Notes: generated from the sequence alone by a model not told the origin. 64,000 nt of DNA from Sedimenticola selenatireducens DSM 17993 (GCF_000428045.1 NZ_ATZE01000015.1:92860-156859); one strand, 5' to 3'; positions 1 to 10,553 are shown, counted from the first letter of the stretch. A program made the numbers and translations.

Positions 1-129
1 ATTGGCAAACCGGTCTGGATGTACTGCCTTCTGTAACTCACGGTAATGAGTCGAAAGATGATCAGTGTCTACAATATAATCCACCGGCAAGCCAAACAAC
101 TCAAAGTAGTTCTTTGAGAAATCCAGCAT
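1..129 (-). CDS. hscB: Fe-S co-chaperone HscB (partial, N-terminus only)
   Basis: The window edge cuts this gene after its first 43 codons. HscB is the J-domain co-chaperone that delivers IscU to the Hsp70 HscA and stimulates its ATPase during Fe-S cluster transfer in the cytoplasm. The visible N-terminus (MLDFSKNYFELFGLP) is typical of HscB, and the HPD motif of the J domain is at residues 37-39, followed by RF. It lies 59 bases downstream of iscA on the same strand, the normal isc operon order, so it is probably co-transcribed with iscRSUA. The rest of the gene, and presumably hscA and fdx, lies beyond the window. Confidence 0.88.
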   Translation of the reverse strand, partial: MLDFSKNYFELFGLPVDYIVDTDHLSTHYRELQKAVHPDRFAN

Positions 130-188
130 CGCTTTTTATTAACAGTTATAGGGTGATTGGAACTCAGCGTTGACTCTGGAAAACCCGA

Positions 189-512
189 TCAGACATTGAA
201 GCTTTCGCCACAACCACAAGCATCCTTGACGTTAGGGTTATTGAACTTAAACCCCTCGTTGAGCCCCTCTTTGGTATAGTCCAGTTCCGTGCCGTCCAGA
301 TAGAGCAGGCTCTTCGGGTCAACCAGCACCTTGACCCCATGCTGCTCAAAAATCTGGTCGTCCGCCTCGCTATCGTCGGCGAACTCCAGCACATAGGCCA
401 TGCCGGAACAGCCGGAGGTGCGGACACCGAGCCTGATACCCAGACCGGACCCCCGGTTATCCAGAAAATTACGAACATGCCTGGCGGCCGCTTCAGTTAT
501 GGTAATGGTCAT
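189..512 (-). CDS. iscA: iron-sulfur cluster assembly protein IscA
   Basis: A-type Fe-S carrier of 107 residues that receives clusters or iron in the ISC pathway and hands them to apo-proteins. The three ligand cysteines are present at positions 35 (GCSGMAY) and 99/101 (ACGCGESF), as in E. coli IscA. An upstream in-frame start would add 10 residues. I chose the ATG that gives [12 protein letters not shown] because it matches the family start and has a GGAG-type ribosome site 7-8 bases upstream. It sits between iscU and hscB in a canonical isc operon. Confidence 0.95.
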   Translation of the reverse strand: MTITITEAAARHVRNFLDNRGSGLGIRLGVRTSGCSGMAYVLEFADDSEADDQIFEQHGVKVLVDPKSLLYLDGTELDYTKEGLNEGFKFNNPNVKDACGCGESFNV

Positions 513-585
513 ATCGTCTCGCTCCGGGTTCCCTTTCGGCATCCCGATCTACAACAACTATAGAGGCAATATAATGCCTTAATGG

Positions 586-972
586 CTATCCTTTTGCATT
601 CTTGGTTGCATAATCCTGCACCGCGGCCTTAATGGCATCCTCCGCCAACACCGAGCAGTGGACCTTGACCGGCGGCAATGCCAGCTCTTCGGCAATCTGG
701 GTGTTTTTGATCTGCTGGGCCTCTTCCAGGGTTTTACCCTTCACCCATTCGGTCAATAGACTGCTGGATGCGATGGCCGAACCACAACCATAGGTCTTGA
801 ATTTGGCATCTTCAATCACGCCCTGATCATTGACCTGAATCTGTAACCGCATCACGTCACCACACGCGGGCGCTCCGACCATCCCGGTACCGACATTCTT
901 GGCATCCTTATCCATCACGCCTACATTGCGGGGATTCTCATAATGGTCCAAGACCTTCTCACTGTATGACAT
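586..972 (-). CDS. iscU: Fe-S cluster scaffold IscU
   Basis: Scaffold on which IscS-derived sulfur and iron are assembled into [2Fe-2S] clusters before HscA/HscB release. The 128-residue protein has the expected ligands Cys37 (with Asp39), Cys63, His105 and Cys106, and the HscA-recognition motif LPPVK at residues 99-103. The start MSYSEKVLDHYENPRN matches the family; the longer in-frame ORF adds 16 non-homologous residues. It lies between iscS and iscA, and its expression should follow IscR control of the operon. Confidence 0.96.
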   Translation of the reverse strand: MSYSEKVLDHYENPRNVGVMDKDAKNVGTGMVGAPACGDVMRLQIQVNDQGVIEDAKFKTYGCGSAIASSSLLTEWVKGKTLEEAQQIKNTQIAEELALPPVKVHCSVLAEDAIKAAVQDYATKNAKG

Positions 973-1073
973 ACTCGATTCTCCAAATTCAGTGACCGGC
1001 CTGCTATATGCCGGTGACACGCGTAAACTGCAAATAGATTGACCCTGTTACTTCATCAGACAGTGGCGCAGGC

Positions 1074-2288
1074 TTAATGTGCCGCCCACTGTACCGAATT
1101 AAGATCAATCCCTTCCTTGAACATATCCCACAAAGGTGAAAGCTCACGCAGGCGGTTGACCTGCTGACTAATCAGTTCGATGACATGATCGACCTCTTCC
1201 TCGGTGGTAAAACGACCGATGGTGAAGCGGATGGAACTGTGCGCCAGTTCGTCCTGTCGACCTATCGCGCGCAACACGTAACTGGGCTCAAGACTCGCCG
1301 AGGTACATGCCGAGCCGGATGAAACAGCGAAGTCCTTCAATGCCATGATCAGGGATTCACCCTCGACGTAGGCAAAACTGATATTCAGATTACCCGCCAC
1401 CCGATGCTCCAGGTCACCATTGAGATAGATCTCATCCATCGCCCTCATGCCGTTCCAGAGGCGGTCACGCAACTGCATGATGCGTTCATTATCCTGCGCC
1501 ATCTCCGCCTTGGCGATACGAAAGGCCTCGCCCATACCGACAATCTGGTGCGTCGCCAGGGTACCGGAACGCATACCGCGCTCATGGCCGCCGCCGTGCA
1601 TCTGGGCTTCCAGGCGAACCCGCGGTTTACGCCGTACATAAAGTGCGCCGATCCCTTTGGGACCATAGATCTTGTGCGCGGAGAGTGACAGCAAGTCTAC
1701 CTTCATACGCTCCATATCCAGCGGGATCTTGCCGGCGCTCTGCGCGGCGTCCACATGGAAAAGAATCTTGCGCGCGCGGGTCAGTTCGCCGATAGCCTCG
1801 ATATCCTGAATCACGCCGATCTCATTGTTCACATGCATGATCGAAACCAGGATGGTGTCATCGCGCATAGCCGCTTCAAGCTTGCCCAGATCAATCAATC
1901 CATCCGGCTCCGGATCCAGATAGGTCACTTCGAACCCTTCACGCTCCAGTTGGCGACAGGTATCGAGAACCGCCTTGTGCTCGGTCTTGCTGGTGATGAT
2001 GTGCTTGCCCTGTTTCTGGTAGAAATGCGCAGCGCCCTTGATTGCCAGGTTATCGGACTCGGTGGCACCCGATGTCCAGACGATCTCCTTTGGATTGGCA
2101 TTCAACAGTGCGGCCACATCACTTCTGGCCTGCTCTACCGCATCATCCGCATCCCAACCGAACTTATGGGATCGGGAGGCCGGATTTCCGAACATGCCAT
2201 CCGGGGTCAGATACTGGCACATCTTCTCAGCAACCCGGGGATCAACAGGCGTGGTCGCCGAATAGTCCATGTAAATGGGTAATTTCAT
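1074..2288 (-). CDS. iscS: cysteine desulfurase IscS
   Basis: PLP enzyme that converts L-cysteine to L-alanine and carries the sulfur as a persulfide for Fe-S assembly and tRNA thiolation. The 404-residue protein starts [19 protein letters not shown] as in E. coli. The PLP lysine is Lys206 ([10 protein letters not shown]) and the mobile-loop catalytic cysteine is Cys327 ([10 protein letters not shown]). The start region reads GTG ATG ATG; I took the last ATG, which gives the family N-terminus with GGAG five bases upstream. It is the second gene of the isc operon, 29 bases after iscR. Confidence 0.96.
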   Translation of the reverse strand: MKLPIYMDYSATTPVDPRVAEKMCQYLTPDGMFGNPASRSHKFGWDADDAVEQARSDVAALLNANPKEIVWTSGATESDNLAIKGAAHFYQKQGKHIITSKTEHKAVLDTCRQLEREGFEVTYLDPEPDGLIDLGKLEAAMRDDTILVSIMHVNNEIGVIQDIEAIGELTRARKILFHVDAAQSAGKIPLDMERMKVDLLSLSAHKIYGPKGIGALYVRRKPRVRLEAQMHGGGHERGMRSGTLATHQIVGMGEAFRIAKAEMAQDNERIMQLRDRLWNGMRAMDEIYLNGDLEHRVAGNLNISFAYVEGESLIMALKDFAVSSGSACTSASLEPSYVLRAIGRQDELAHSSIRFTIGRFTTEEEVDHVIELISQQVNRLRELSPLWDMFKEGIDLNSVQWAAH

Positions 2289-2317
2289 CATCACTCCAAA
2301 AAGTTATTCGGTAAATA

Positions 2318-2836
2318 TCAGGCTCGGACGCCTGTACCCACCGCAGTAGCTGCAAATTTCACATCCGCCGACACGGCGGCTTTTTCAGCGGTCCGCCTCA
2401 ACTCTTCGTCCTGGCGCTGGGCAACCTTCTTAACCCCGCGCCGCTCCATCAGGTCGTTCAGGCTGATCCGGTTAAGATAGTCGTATATCTGGTCACTGAG
2501 GTCATGCCAGAGATCATGGGTCAGACAGCGTTCATTGTCCTGGCAGTTGTGACTACCGCCACAGCGTGTAGTGTCGACCTTCTCGTCCACTGCCGTGATG
2601 ACCGAGGCAATGAAGATCTCATTCGCCTCTTTGCCCAGCACGTAACCACCACCGGGACCCCTGACACTGGCCACCAGCAGTTTTTTACGCAAACGGGAGA
2701 ACAGCTGCTCCAGATATGAAAGGGAAATACCCTGTCGCTCGGCGATATCCGCCAGGGTAATCGGTCCCTGCCCCTGGTGGAAAGCCAGATCCAGCATGGC
2801 GGTTACGGCATAACGTCCTTTTGTGGTTAACCTCAC
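2318..2836 (-). CDS. iscR: Rrf2-family Fe-S regulator IscR
   Basis: [2Fe-2S] transcription factor that represses the isc operon when Fe-S supply is adequate. An N-terminal winged helix ([18 protein letters not shown]) is followed by ligands Cys92, Cys98, Cys104 and His107, the E. coli positions. The start is GTG, chosen because AGGAG lies 8 bases upstream and the protein then aligns with the family; the longer ORF would run through the promoter. The C-terminus is about 10 residues longer than E. coli IscR and Ala-rich. The promoter upstream carries a matching IscR type-1 site, indicating autoregulation. Confidence 0.95.
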   Translation of the reverse strand: MRLTTKGRYAVTAMLDLAFHQGQGPITLADIAERQGISLSYLEQLFSRLRKKLLVASVRGPGGGYVLGKEANEIFIASVITAVDEKVDTTRCGGSHNCQDNERCLTHDLWHDLSDQIYDYLNRISLNDLMERRGVKKVAQRQDEELRRTAEKAAVSADVKFAATAVGTGVRA

Positions 2837-2867
2837 AGCAGATACTCCTGAAATATTTGATGCTGCT

Positions 2868-2896
2868 AATATATAATACCTGACTGAATCGGTCAA
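2868..2896 (-). promoter_or_regulatory. isc operon promoter (sigma70-like)
   Basis: On the minus strand, -35 TTGACC and -10 TATATT are separated by exactly 17 bases, about 35-60 bases upstream of the iscR GTG start. No other strong promoter is visible between cysE and iscR. The -35 box lies inside the IscR operator, so bound IscR would block RNA polymerase. Confidence 0.75.
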
Positions 2897-2900
2897 CTAT
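2876..2900 (-). promoter_or_regulatory. IscR type-1 binding site
   Basis: The 25-base minus-strand sequence starts ATAGTTGACC, continues GATTCAGTC and ends AGGTAT. Compared from memory with the E. coli type-1 consensus (ATASYYGACTRWWWYAGTCRRSTAT) it differs at only one position, C for T at base 10. It covers the -35 element and the last codons of cysE. This is the expected architecture for repression by [2Fe-2S]-IscR. Confidence 0.8.
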
Positions 2901-3724
2901 TCAGGAGCGCTATTTTCCTTAACCTGACTTGAAGAAATCGAGTCTGCAGCTCGTTGTATTTTAAGAAGTTCTTCGGCCGTAGAGGCAATCTCACATGAAT
3001 CTATTTCAGGTATATCGAGGTCAGGCTGCTCCTCACTGACTCGCCTGATAATCCGACACATGGTCTGCATGCGTTGATCCATGACATGGATGTGATCAAG
3101 CATGCAATTAATGGCATGGGCGACCGGGTCCGGGGCATCACTGGTGGCGCCATAGGCATCAAAACCCATCTTCTCAGCCGTCGCCGAGCGCCTGGACGCC
3201 GTCGCTGCAGATGAAGCCTCAATCAGTCGTCCGGGCACACCGACCACCGTGGTTCCCGGCGGCACAGCCTTGAGGACTACCGCGTTCGATCCAATCCTGG
3301 CGCCGTCGCCGATTTCGATCGGACCCAGCACCTTGGCACCGGCACCCACAACAACATTCTTACCCAGGGTCGGATGGCGCTTGCCCTTCTGCCAACTGGT
3401 GCCGCCGAGGGTTACACCGTGATACAGGGTACAGTCGTCGCCGATCACCGCCGTCTCACCGATCACCACCCCCATGCCGTGATCGATAAAGAAGCGCCGA
3501 CCGATAGTCGCCCCCGGATGAATCTCGATTCCGGTGACCCAACGGGCAAAGGTGGAGATCAGACGGGCAATCCAGCAGAGGCCGATATTCCACAACCAAT
3601 GGGTGAGCCGGTGGATCAGCAGGGCGTGCAGACCGGGATAGGTGGTCAGCACCTCAAAGGCATTGCGGGCCGCCGGATCGCGTTCAAATACACTGGCGAT
3701 ATCTTCTTTGAGACGATTGAACAT
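2897..3724 (-). CDS. cysE: serine O-acetyltransferase
   Basis: Transfers acetyl from acetyl-CoA to L-serine to give O-acetylserine, the precursor of cysteine and so of the sulfur used by IscS. The 275-residue protein is the short (EpsC-like) type: a helical N-terminus followed by a left-handed beta-helix of hexapeptide repeats (about residues 65-165), with the catalytic region [10 protein letters not shown] and YHGVTLGGT. The C-terminal ~100 residues after the GVPGR turn are a helical extension. It lies directly upstream of iscR and its stop codon is within the IscR operator, so read-through into isc is possible. Placement next to iscR is known from other proteobacteria. Confidence 0.93.
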   Translation of the reverse strand: MFNRLKEDIASVFERDPAARNAFEVLTTYPGLHALLIHRLTHWLWNIGLCWIARLISTFARWVTGIEIHPGATIGRRFFIDHGMGVVIGETAVIGDDCTLYHGVTLGGTSWQKGKRHPTLGKNVVVGAGAKVLGPIEIGDGARIGSNAVVLKAVPPGTTVVGVPGRLIEASSAATASRRSATAEKMGFDAYGATSDAPDPVAHAINCMLDHIHVMDQRMQTMCRIIRRVSEEQPDLDIPEIDSCEIASTAEELLKIQRAADSISSSQVKENSAPE

Positions 3725-3846
3725 TCAGGGGATTCCATTAACTCCAGCACAACATTGGAAAACAGCTATTCCTGACTATTCTACTCGATTATTTTGCCAA
3801 CTGACCAGCGCCCGAGGCATGGGCGCCACAGTCGAAGCCGTGCTTG

Positions 3847-4572
3847 CTAACGGCGCATCGATTTGCGACCTTGTGCCGCACTCAGGATGCCCCGCAGGAT
3901 ATTAACCTCTTCCGGATCGGGGCGCGCCCGCAAAAACAGACGGCGAAGTCGCCGCTGCAGCTTCTCCGATTGCCGGGGATTACTGAAGCCGATATCCTGC
4001 ATCGCTTGATGCAGATGCTGAAAAAAGCCCTCCATCGCATCCACCGTCGCCACCGCGGAAAGATCTGCCTCATCACTCTGCCTATCCGCCAGGGACTGAA
4101 TATAAACCTCATAGGCAATAACCTGCAGCGCCTGAGCGATATTCAGTGAGCTGTATTCCGGATTGGCCGGGATGTGCACCAGGTAGTGACAGCGATCCAG
4201 CTCACTGTTGCGCAGCCCCGAACTCTCCCGTCCGAACAGGATCGCCACCTCGCCCTGGGACGCCTCGGCCCACACCTGCTCGGCACAGGCCCGCGGCAAT
4301 AACTGTGGCCACTCCACCGTCCGGAGGCGGGCACTCGCACCGACCACCAGCCGACACCCTTCAAGGGCCTGGTCCAGGGTTTCATATACCCGGCACTGTT
4401 CCAGAATACTGTCTGCCCCGGCCGCCCGGGCGGTCGCTTCTGCACTCGGATAGGCGCGTGGAGCAACCAGGCAGAGTTGCGTCAGGCACATGTTCTTCAT
4501 CGCCCTGGCAGCGGCCCCGATATTGCCCGGATGGGTCGTCTCGATCAGTACAATTTTGATGTTCTTCAGCAT
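3847..4572 (-). CDS. trmJ: tRNA (cytidine/uridine-2'-O-)-methyltransferase TrmJ
   Basis: SPOUT methyltransferase that 2'-O-methylates position 32 of several tRNAs using SAM. The N-terminus (MLKNIKIVLIETTHPGNIG) and the knot motifs (LFGRESSGLRN, then SSLNIAQALQV) are those of TrmJ. The start follows alignment with E. coli TrmJ; an upstream ATG would add 10 residues and neither start has a strong ribosome site. It is divergent from suhB, as in E. coli, and upstream of cysE on the same strand, with a 122-base gap. Confidence 0.93.
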   Translation of the reverse strand: MLKNIKIVLIETTHPGNIGAAARAMKNMCLTQLCLVAPRAYPSAEATARAAGADSILEQCRVYETLDQALEGCRLVVGASARLRTVEWPQLLPRACAEQVWAEASQGEVAILFGRESSGLRNSELDRCHYLVHIPANPEYSSLNIAQALQVIAYEVYIQSLADRQSDEADLSAVATVDAMEGFFQHLHQAMQDIGFSNPRQSEKLQRRLRRLFLRARPDPEEVNILRGILSAAQGRKSMRR

Positions 4573-4699
4573 AGCCGCAAAGCGTACATGATTCGGCACC
4601 ATTTCTCAGCTGGATTAGAAACGCCGGCACCAAAGTTTCTTTTCGGGAAAGTTGATTTTTCCTTTATTAGATGCGCCGCTTGATGTATCTTCCACGCCC

Positions 4700-5497
4700 A
4701 TGCACCCGATGATGAATATTGCTGTCCGCGCCGCCCGTAGCGCCGGTAACATACTCCTCCGTTATTACGAGCGAACCGATACCCTGACGGTTACCCAGAA
4801 GGGTTTGAACGATTTTGTATCCGAGGTGGACCGCGCCTCCGAGCAGGCCATTATCGATACCCTGCGGGGCTCATACCCCAACCATGCCATTCTGGCGGAA
4901 GAGAGCGGCAGCAAGAGCGGCAATGAGTTCCAGTGGATCATCGATCCACTCGACGGCACCACCAACTATCTGCACGGATTCCCCCAGTTCTCCATCTCGA
5001 TCGCCCTGAAACATAAGGGGGTCCTGGAACATGGACTGGTCTACGATCCGTTACGTGACGAGATGTTTACCGCCAGCCGTGGGGACGGTGCGCTGTTGAA
5101 TGACCGGCGCATCCGCGTCACCAACAGAAAAAGCCTGGACGGGGCGCTGCTCGGCACCGGCTTCCCCTACCGTGATCAGTCCAATCTGGACGCCTACCTG
5201 GGCATGTTCCGGGCGTTGATCAAGGATACCGCCGGCATCCGCCGCCCGGGATCAGCGGCACTGGACCTGGCTTACGTAGCCACCGGTCGCCTGGATGGGT
5301 TCTGGGAACTGGGGCTGTCCGAGTGGGATTTCGCCGCCGGCGCCCTGTTGGTCAAAGAGGCCGGTGGTACTGTATCGGATATCAATGGCGGCGGCCGTTT
5401 TTTTGAAACCGGAAATATTATCGCTGGTGGTTTGCGGCTCCATTCAGCCATGTCGAGCGCGATACGCCCCCACCTCACCGATCGATTGCGCGGCTGA
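4700..5497 (+). CDS. suhB: inositol-1-monophosphatase SuhB
   Basis: Mg-dependent inositol monophosphatase family; in E. coli SuhB also joins the Nus complex in rRNA transcription antitermination. The 265-residue protein starts MHPMMNIAVRAARSAGN, and the metal-binding motifs EES and WIIDPLDGTTNY lie near residues 66-90, with the second signature WDFAAGALLVKEAGG near residue 210. An upstream in-frame ATG adds 16 residues that lack family similarity. No clear ribosome site precedes the chosen start. It is divergent from trmJ. Confidence 0.94.
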   Translation: MHPMMNIAVRAARSAGNILLRYYERTDTLTVTQKGLNDFVSEVDRASEQAIIDTLRGSYPNHAILAEESGSKSGNEFQWIIDPLDGTTNYLHGFPQFSISIALKHKGVLEHGLVYDPLRDEMFTASRGDGALLNDRRIRVTNRKSLDGALLGTGFPYRDQSNLDAYLGMFRALIKDTAGIRRPGSAALDLAYVATGRLDGFWELGLSEWDFAAGALLVKEAGGTVSDINGGGRFFETGNIIAGGLRLHSAMSSAIRPHLTDRLRG

Positions 5498-5607
5498 TTC
5501 AGCTATCGCGACCGTTTACGCCCGACGAGCGATCGGGCATCAGCACCGGCACATTTCCCGATAGCGCGCTCAAGTTTCCCAGAACCGTACCGATAACCGG
5601 GTTACGT

Positions 5608-5630
5608 CAGTGAAGATGTCGTCTTCACTG
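5608..5630. repeat. 9-bp inverted repeat hairpin
   Basis: Perfect arms CAGTGAAGA and TCTTCACTG around a 5-base loop, between suhB and the small downstream ORF. No T-run follows, so it is not an obvious terminator. It may be a 5' leader hairpin of the next ORF or an operator. Confidence 0.5.
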
Positions 5631-5652
5631 GGAACCCTGGAGATCGGACCAT

Positions 5653-5895
5653 ATGAAGGACAATCCAGCCACAACCGCGACAATCAGCGACCGCGCACTT
5701 GAGTTGATCATGCGCGACGTACTGGATGGTCTGTTTGAACTCTCCCTGGAATCCTCGCTCTGCGCCGATATCGCTGATTTCGAAATCCTGGAGATCCGTC
5801 CAGCAATCAGCAGAAACCAGCATAGGCGCGTGGATAGCAGCAAAGCCGACGCGGAGATTATCGACTTTCCAAATCTCAAGCGCGCCTGCGGATAG
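5653..5895 (+). CDS. small hypothetical protein (80 aa)
   Basis: I do not recognise this protein. It is acidic, without a signal peptide or membrane segment, and predicted helical around LELIMRDVLDGLFELSLESS. A GGAG ribosome site lies about 10 bases before the ATG, and a strong intrinsic terminator follows 16 bases after the stop, which supports a real transcription unit. A competing ORF exists on the opposite strand but has no ribosome site. Confidence is limited by the short length. Confidence 0.4.
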   Translation: MKDNPATTATISDRALELIMRDVLDGLFELSLESSLCADIADFEILEIRPAISRNQHRRVDSSKADAEIIDFPNLKRACG

Positions 5896-5910
5896 CCTTT
5901 AGACCTTCAC

Positions 5911-5949
5911 AAAAAAAAGCCCGACGGGTAAGCAGTCCGCCGGGCTTTT
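5911..5949. terminator. bidirectional intrinsic terminator
   Basis: GC-rich stem AAAGCCCGACGG / CCGCCGGGCTTT with one internal mismatch, flanked by an A-run on the left and TTTT on the right, so it can act in both directions. It lies between the small plus-strand ORF and the 3' end of secF. Confidence 0.85.
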
Positions 5950-5978
5950 CTGTTCTCTGCCTATCTTTACTGCATGGA

Positions 5979-6926
5979 TCAGGGTTCCGCATCCACCTCT
6001 GCGCCCTCTTTCACCACCGGCATCAGATCCGCCTTGCTGATACCCAGCATGAGGGCCGCGGTACTGGCAACATAGATAGAGGAGTAAGTGCCGACTACAA
6101 TGCCGATGATCAGCGCAAAGGCGAAGCTGTGAATGATCTCTCCACCAAACACAAACAGGGCGGCCAATACCAGCAGCGTGGTCAGAGAGGTCATCAGTGT
6201 GCGCGACAAGGTCTGGTTCAGTGAGCTGTTAACAATCTCCACCGCACTGCCCTTGCGCATCTTGCGAAAATTCTCCCGGATACGATCAAACACCACAATC
6301 GTGTCGTTCAGCGAGTAACCAATCACCGCCAGCACCGCCGCCAGTACGGTCAGGTCAAACTCAATCTGAAAAATGGAAAAGACACCCAGGGTGATTAGCA
6401 CATCGTGAATCAGGGCAATCACCGAGCCCAAAGCAAAACGGTATTCAAAACGCAGCGCCACGTAGACCAGAATACCCATAAGCGCATAGAGCATCGCCAG
6501 ACCACCATCCTCGGTCAGCTCATCCCCTACCTGCGGCCCGACAAACTCGACCCGGCGCAGCGTCGTTTCACCTGCCCCCGCCTGCTTCAGCGCAGCGAAG
6601 GCGCGATCACTCAACTCGGCGCTTCCCAGTTCAGCCTGTGGAGGCAGACGCACCAGCACATCCCTGGAGGTACCGAAGTGCTGCACCACCGCATCACCAA
6701 AGCCGCCTTCACCAAGGACTTCGCGCACCTTGCCCAGCTCTACCGCCTCCTGATAACCAACCTCCACCAGGGTACCCCCGGTAAAGTCAATGCCGAGACT
6801 CAGTCCTCGCACCAACACGGAACCGATGGCGGTCAGCACCAGTAGAATTGAAAATATTGCAGCAAGCTTGCGCTTGCCCATGAAATCGATTTCGCTCTTT
6901 CTTTTGAAAATCTGCATCAGAGTCAT
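5979..6926 (-). CDS. secF: protein translocase subunit SecF
   Basis: Membrane component of SecDF, which uses proton motive force to help pull preproteins across SecYEG. The 315 residues have the expected plan: a first membrane segment near residues 20-40, a periplasmic domain beginning SLGIDFTGGTLVEV, then five membrane segments with the SLNDTIVVFDRIREN motif near residues 205-220. The usual family size is about 320. It is last in queA-tgt-yajC-secD-secF, five bases after secD. Confidence 0.96.
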   Translation of the reverse strand: MTLMQIFKRKSEIDFMGKRKLAAIFSILLVLTAIGSVLVRGLSLGIDFTGGTLVEVGYQEAVELGKVREVLGEGGFGDAVVQHFGTSRDVLVRLPPQAELGSAELSDRAFAALKQAGAGETTLRRVEFVGPQVGDELTEDGGLAMLYALMGILVYVALRFEYRFALGSVIALIHDVLITLGVFSIFQIEFDLTVLAAVLAVIGYSLNDTIVVFDRIRENFRKMRKGSAVEIVNSSLNQTLSRTLMTSLTTLLVLAALFVFGGEIIHSFAFALIIGIVVGTYSSIYVASTAALMLGISKADLMPVVKEGAEVDAEP

Positions 6927-6931
6927 CCAAA

Positions 6932-8785
6932 TCAGATACTGAGCCTGGCGACACGCTTGCCACCATAGATCAGGTTGACCACGGCACGGGTGCCTACAAT
7001 GGCGGTGAACATGGAGGTCAGGATGCCGATAAACAGGGTCACGGCAAAGCCCTTGATCGGCCCGGTTCCGAAGCTGAACAGCACCACCGCCGCAATCAAT
7101 GTGGTGATATTGGCATCCACAATGGTGGAGAGTGCCTTTTCATAGCCGGCGAAGATACTCGCCTGGGGGGTGCTGCCATTACGTATCTCCTCACGAATGC
7201 GCTCAAAGATCAGCACGTTGGCATCCACCGCCATACCCACGGTGAGCACGATACCGGCAATACCCGGCAGTGTCAGCGTCGCCTGCAGCATGGAGAGCAC
7301 CGCCACAATGAAGACCAGATTGAGCAGCAGGGCCAGATTGGCCACCAGACCAAACACCTTATAATAAATAGCCATGAAGACCATCACCACGGCGAGGCCG
7401 ATCACCACCGAGGTGAACCCTTGATCAATATTATCCTGCCCCAGGCTCGGGCCGATTGTCCGCTCCTCGACGATATCGATGGGCGCGGCCAGTGCTCCGG
7501 CACGCAATAACAGCGCCAGGTCGTGGGCCTCTTCGGGGCTATCCAGACCGGTGGTCTGGAAGCGGCGACCAAACGGCTCGATGATATTGGCGACACTGAT
7601 CACCTCTTCCACCTGCACCTTGCGGATTACCGGCTCGCCATCCACCATACGGGTATCTTTGCGGGTTTCGATAAAAACCACTGCCATCGGCTTATTGACA
7701 TTTTCCGTGGTCACGTTGCGCATGCGACGCGCGCCTTGGCTGTCCAGACTGACCGATACCATGGGACTACCGGTGCGCTGGTCGAATCCGGATGATGCAT
7801 CGGTGATCTGGTTACCGGTAACGATCACCCGTTTCTTCAGCAGGATCGGCCGCCCATCACGGGTCCGGTAAAGTTTCGACCCGGGCGGCACCTTGCCGGC
7901 CAGGGCATCTTCCACGCTGTGTTCCGTATCCTCCAGCCGATACTCCAGGGTAGCCGTGGCACCCAGCAGCTCTTTCAGTTTCGAGGGATCCTGGGCGCCA
8001 GGAAGCTGGACGACGATGCGCCGCTCGCCCTGCTGCTGTATCACCGGCTCCGAGACACCCAGTGCATTGACGCGATTACGTAGCGTGGTGATATTCTGAT
8101 CCAGCGCGAACTTCTTCACCGAGCGCTGCTCACTCGCGCTCATTTTTGCCTGGACCAGGTATTCGCCCCCCTCATCCAGGGACTCAAGCAGCAGATCACG
8201 GAACTCGTTGCCAATCACATCCAGCGCCTGATCACGCAACCCGGCCTCTTTGAACGTAACCAGAATTGCATCGTCCCGGTTGGAGACCCGGCTATAACGC
8301 ACTTTCTCAGTCCGCAACAGGGTGCGGATATCACCGTTATACCGCTCCATCGCCTGACTGACCGCCGCATCCATGTCGACATCAATCAGGACATGGATAC
8401 CCCCCCGCAAATCAAGACCCAGATACATAGGCAGGGCACCCATACTCTGCAGCCAGCCCGGCACGTCAGTGGAGAGGGTCAGGGCCTGGGTGTAATCCGC
8501 CCCCAGAGTTGCCTCCAGAATTTCCTTGGCCCGCAGCTGACTCTCCGAGTCAGTAAATCTGACCAGCAGTTTATCTTCACCGGTCGCGGTCGATTTTATC
8601 TTGATTTTTGCACTGTCCAGGGCCGTGCGGACGGTCAACTCGGTCGCGGAATCGACCGATGCCCGGCGACTGCCACTGATCTCCAGTGAAGGGTCCTGAT
8701 CGAATATGTTCGGCAAGGCGTAGACCAGACCAAACAGTACCAGTACCGCTACGAGGATGTTCTTCCAGAGGGGATATCGGTTCAT
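6932..8785 (-). CDS. secD: protein translocase subunit SecD
   Basis: Partner of SecF in the inner-membrane SecDF-YajC complex. The 617 residues match the E. coli length (615). The first membrane segment is near residues 8-26, the GLDLRGGIH motif follows near residue 122, the large P1 periplasmic domain comes next, and five membrane segments lie from about residue 450, with GMAVDANVLIFERIRE in the fourth. The start MNRYPLWKNILV is conserved. The gap to yajC is 91 bases and to secF 5 bases, consistent with one operon. Confidence 0.97.
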   Translation of the reverse strand: MNRYPLWKNILVAVLVLFGLVYALPNIFDQDPSLEISGSRRASVDSATELTVRTALDSAKIKIKSTATGEDKLLVRFTDSESQLRAKEILEATLGADYTQALTLSTDVPGWLQSMGALPMYLGLDLRGGIHVLIDVDMDAAVSQAMERYNGDIRTLLRTEKVRYSRVSNRDDAILVTFKEAGLRDQALDVIGNEFRDLLLESLDEGGEYLVQAKMSASEQRSVKKFALDQNITTLRNRVNALGVSEPVIQQQGERRIVVQLPGAQDPSKLKELLGATATLEYRLEDTEHSVEDALAGKVPPGSKLYRTRDGRPILLKKRVIVTGNQITDASSGFDQRTGSPMVSVSLDSQGARRMRNVTTENVNKPMAVVFIETRKDTRMVDGEPVIRKVQVEEVISVANIIEPFGRRFQTTGLDSPEEAHDLALLLRAGALAAPIDIVEERTIGPSLGQDNIDQGFTSVVIGLAVVMVFMAIYYKVFGLVANLALLLNLVFIVAVLSMLQATLTLPGIAGIVLTVGMAVDANVLIFERIREEIRNGSTPQASIFAGYEKALSTIVDANITTLIAAVVLFSFGTGPIKGFAVTLFIGILTSMFTAIVGTRAVVNLIYGGKRVARLSI

Positions 8786-8876
8786 CGTTGTCTGTTATTG
8801 TGGAAGCGCTACAGGGGCACGCCTGGATCACCGGCCTCCCCAATGAAACAGCCGGCCCTTGCGGGCCGGCCAGTGA

Positions 8877-9209
8877 TTACAGCTCTTTCAATGTGCCCTT
8901 CGGCATGATGGCTGCGACCGCCTGACGACGGATCTTGACCTCGACGCCTTCAGCGATTTCAACTTTCACGAAATTTTCGCCCAGATCGGAAATCCGCCCC
9001 ATCAATCCGCCTTCGGTCTGTACTTCATCGCCCTTGGCCAGGGTCTCGACCAGTTTCTTATGTTCCTTCTGTCGCTTCATTTGGGGACGGATCATCAGGA
9101 AATAGAGCATGATGATCAGGCCTATCGGCAGAATCAGTCCTTCCAAACCCGCTCCACCGGCACCGCCGCCAGTAGCCTGGGCCATGGCATCTGAAATAAA
9201 GAAACTCAT
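8877..9209 (-). CDS. yajC: preprotein translocase subunit YajC
   Basis: Small accessory subunit of the SecDF complex. The 110-residue protein has a short Gly/Ala-rich N-terminus, one membrane helix at about residues 22-41 (LEGLILPIGLIIMLYFLMI) and the conserved RPQMKRQKEHKKL segment leading to a small cytoplasmic beta domain. It stands in standard order between tgt and secD. The 189-base gap to tgt carries no gene and no clear terminator. Confidence 0.95.
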   Translation of the reverse strand: MSFFISDAMAQATGGGAGGAGLEGLILPIGLIIMLYFLMIRPQMKRQKEHKKLVETLAKGDEVQTEGGLMGRISDLGENFVKVEIAEGVEVKIRRQAVAAIMPKGTLKEL

Positions 9210-9398
9210 GGTGTTCTTACCTTAAGTCAAGTGGTCAAAATATATTGATTCAGCACAGAGTACACCGTAGCGAAATCACAAGCGGAGCATTATGCCACAG
9301 TTGTTGTGATTAAAAAATTTATGGCGCTACGCCTGCGCATCCGAACCAATGCAAGTACCGGAAATAAGGCCCGGGCTGTGGATTTTCAAGTAGGCACC

Positions 9399-10496
<1,098 letters not shown>

Positions 10497-10517
10497 TTAT
10501 ATCAACATAAATGGATT

Positions 10518-10547
10518 TTAACGACTTGACACACTGCAGCATATATT
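10518..10547 (+). promoter_or_regulatory. candidate plus-strand promoter in the queA-tgt gap
   Basis: -10 TATATT preceded by TTAACG with an 18-base spacer. TTGACA also occurs in this interval but too close to the -10 to pair with it. It would drive transcription into the element ending in the plus-strand terminator. The -35 match is weak. Confidence 0.3.
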
Positions 10548-10553
10548 AGAAAC

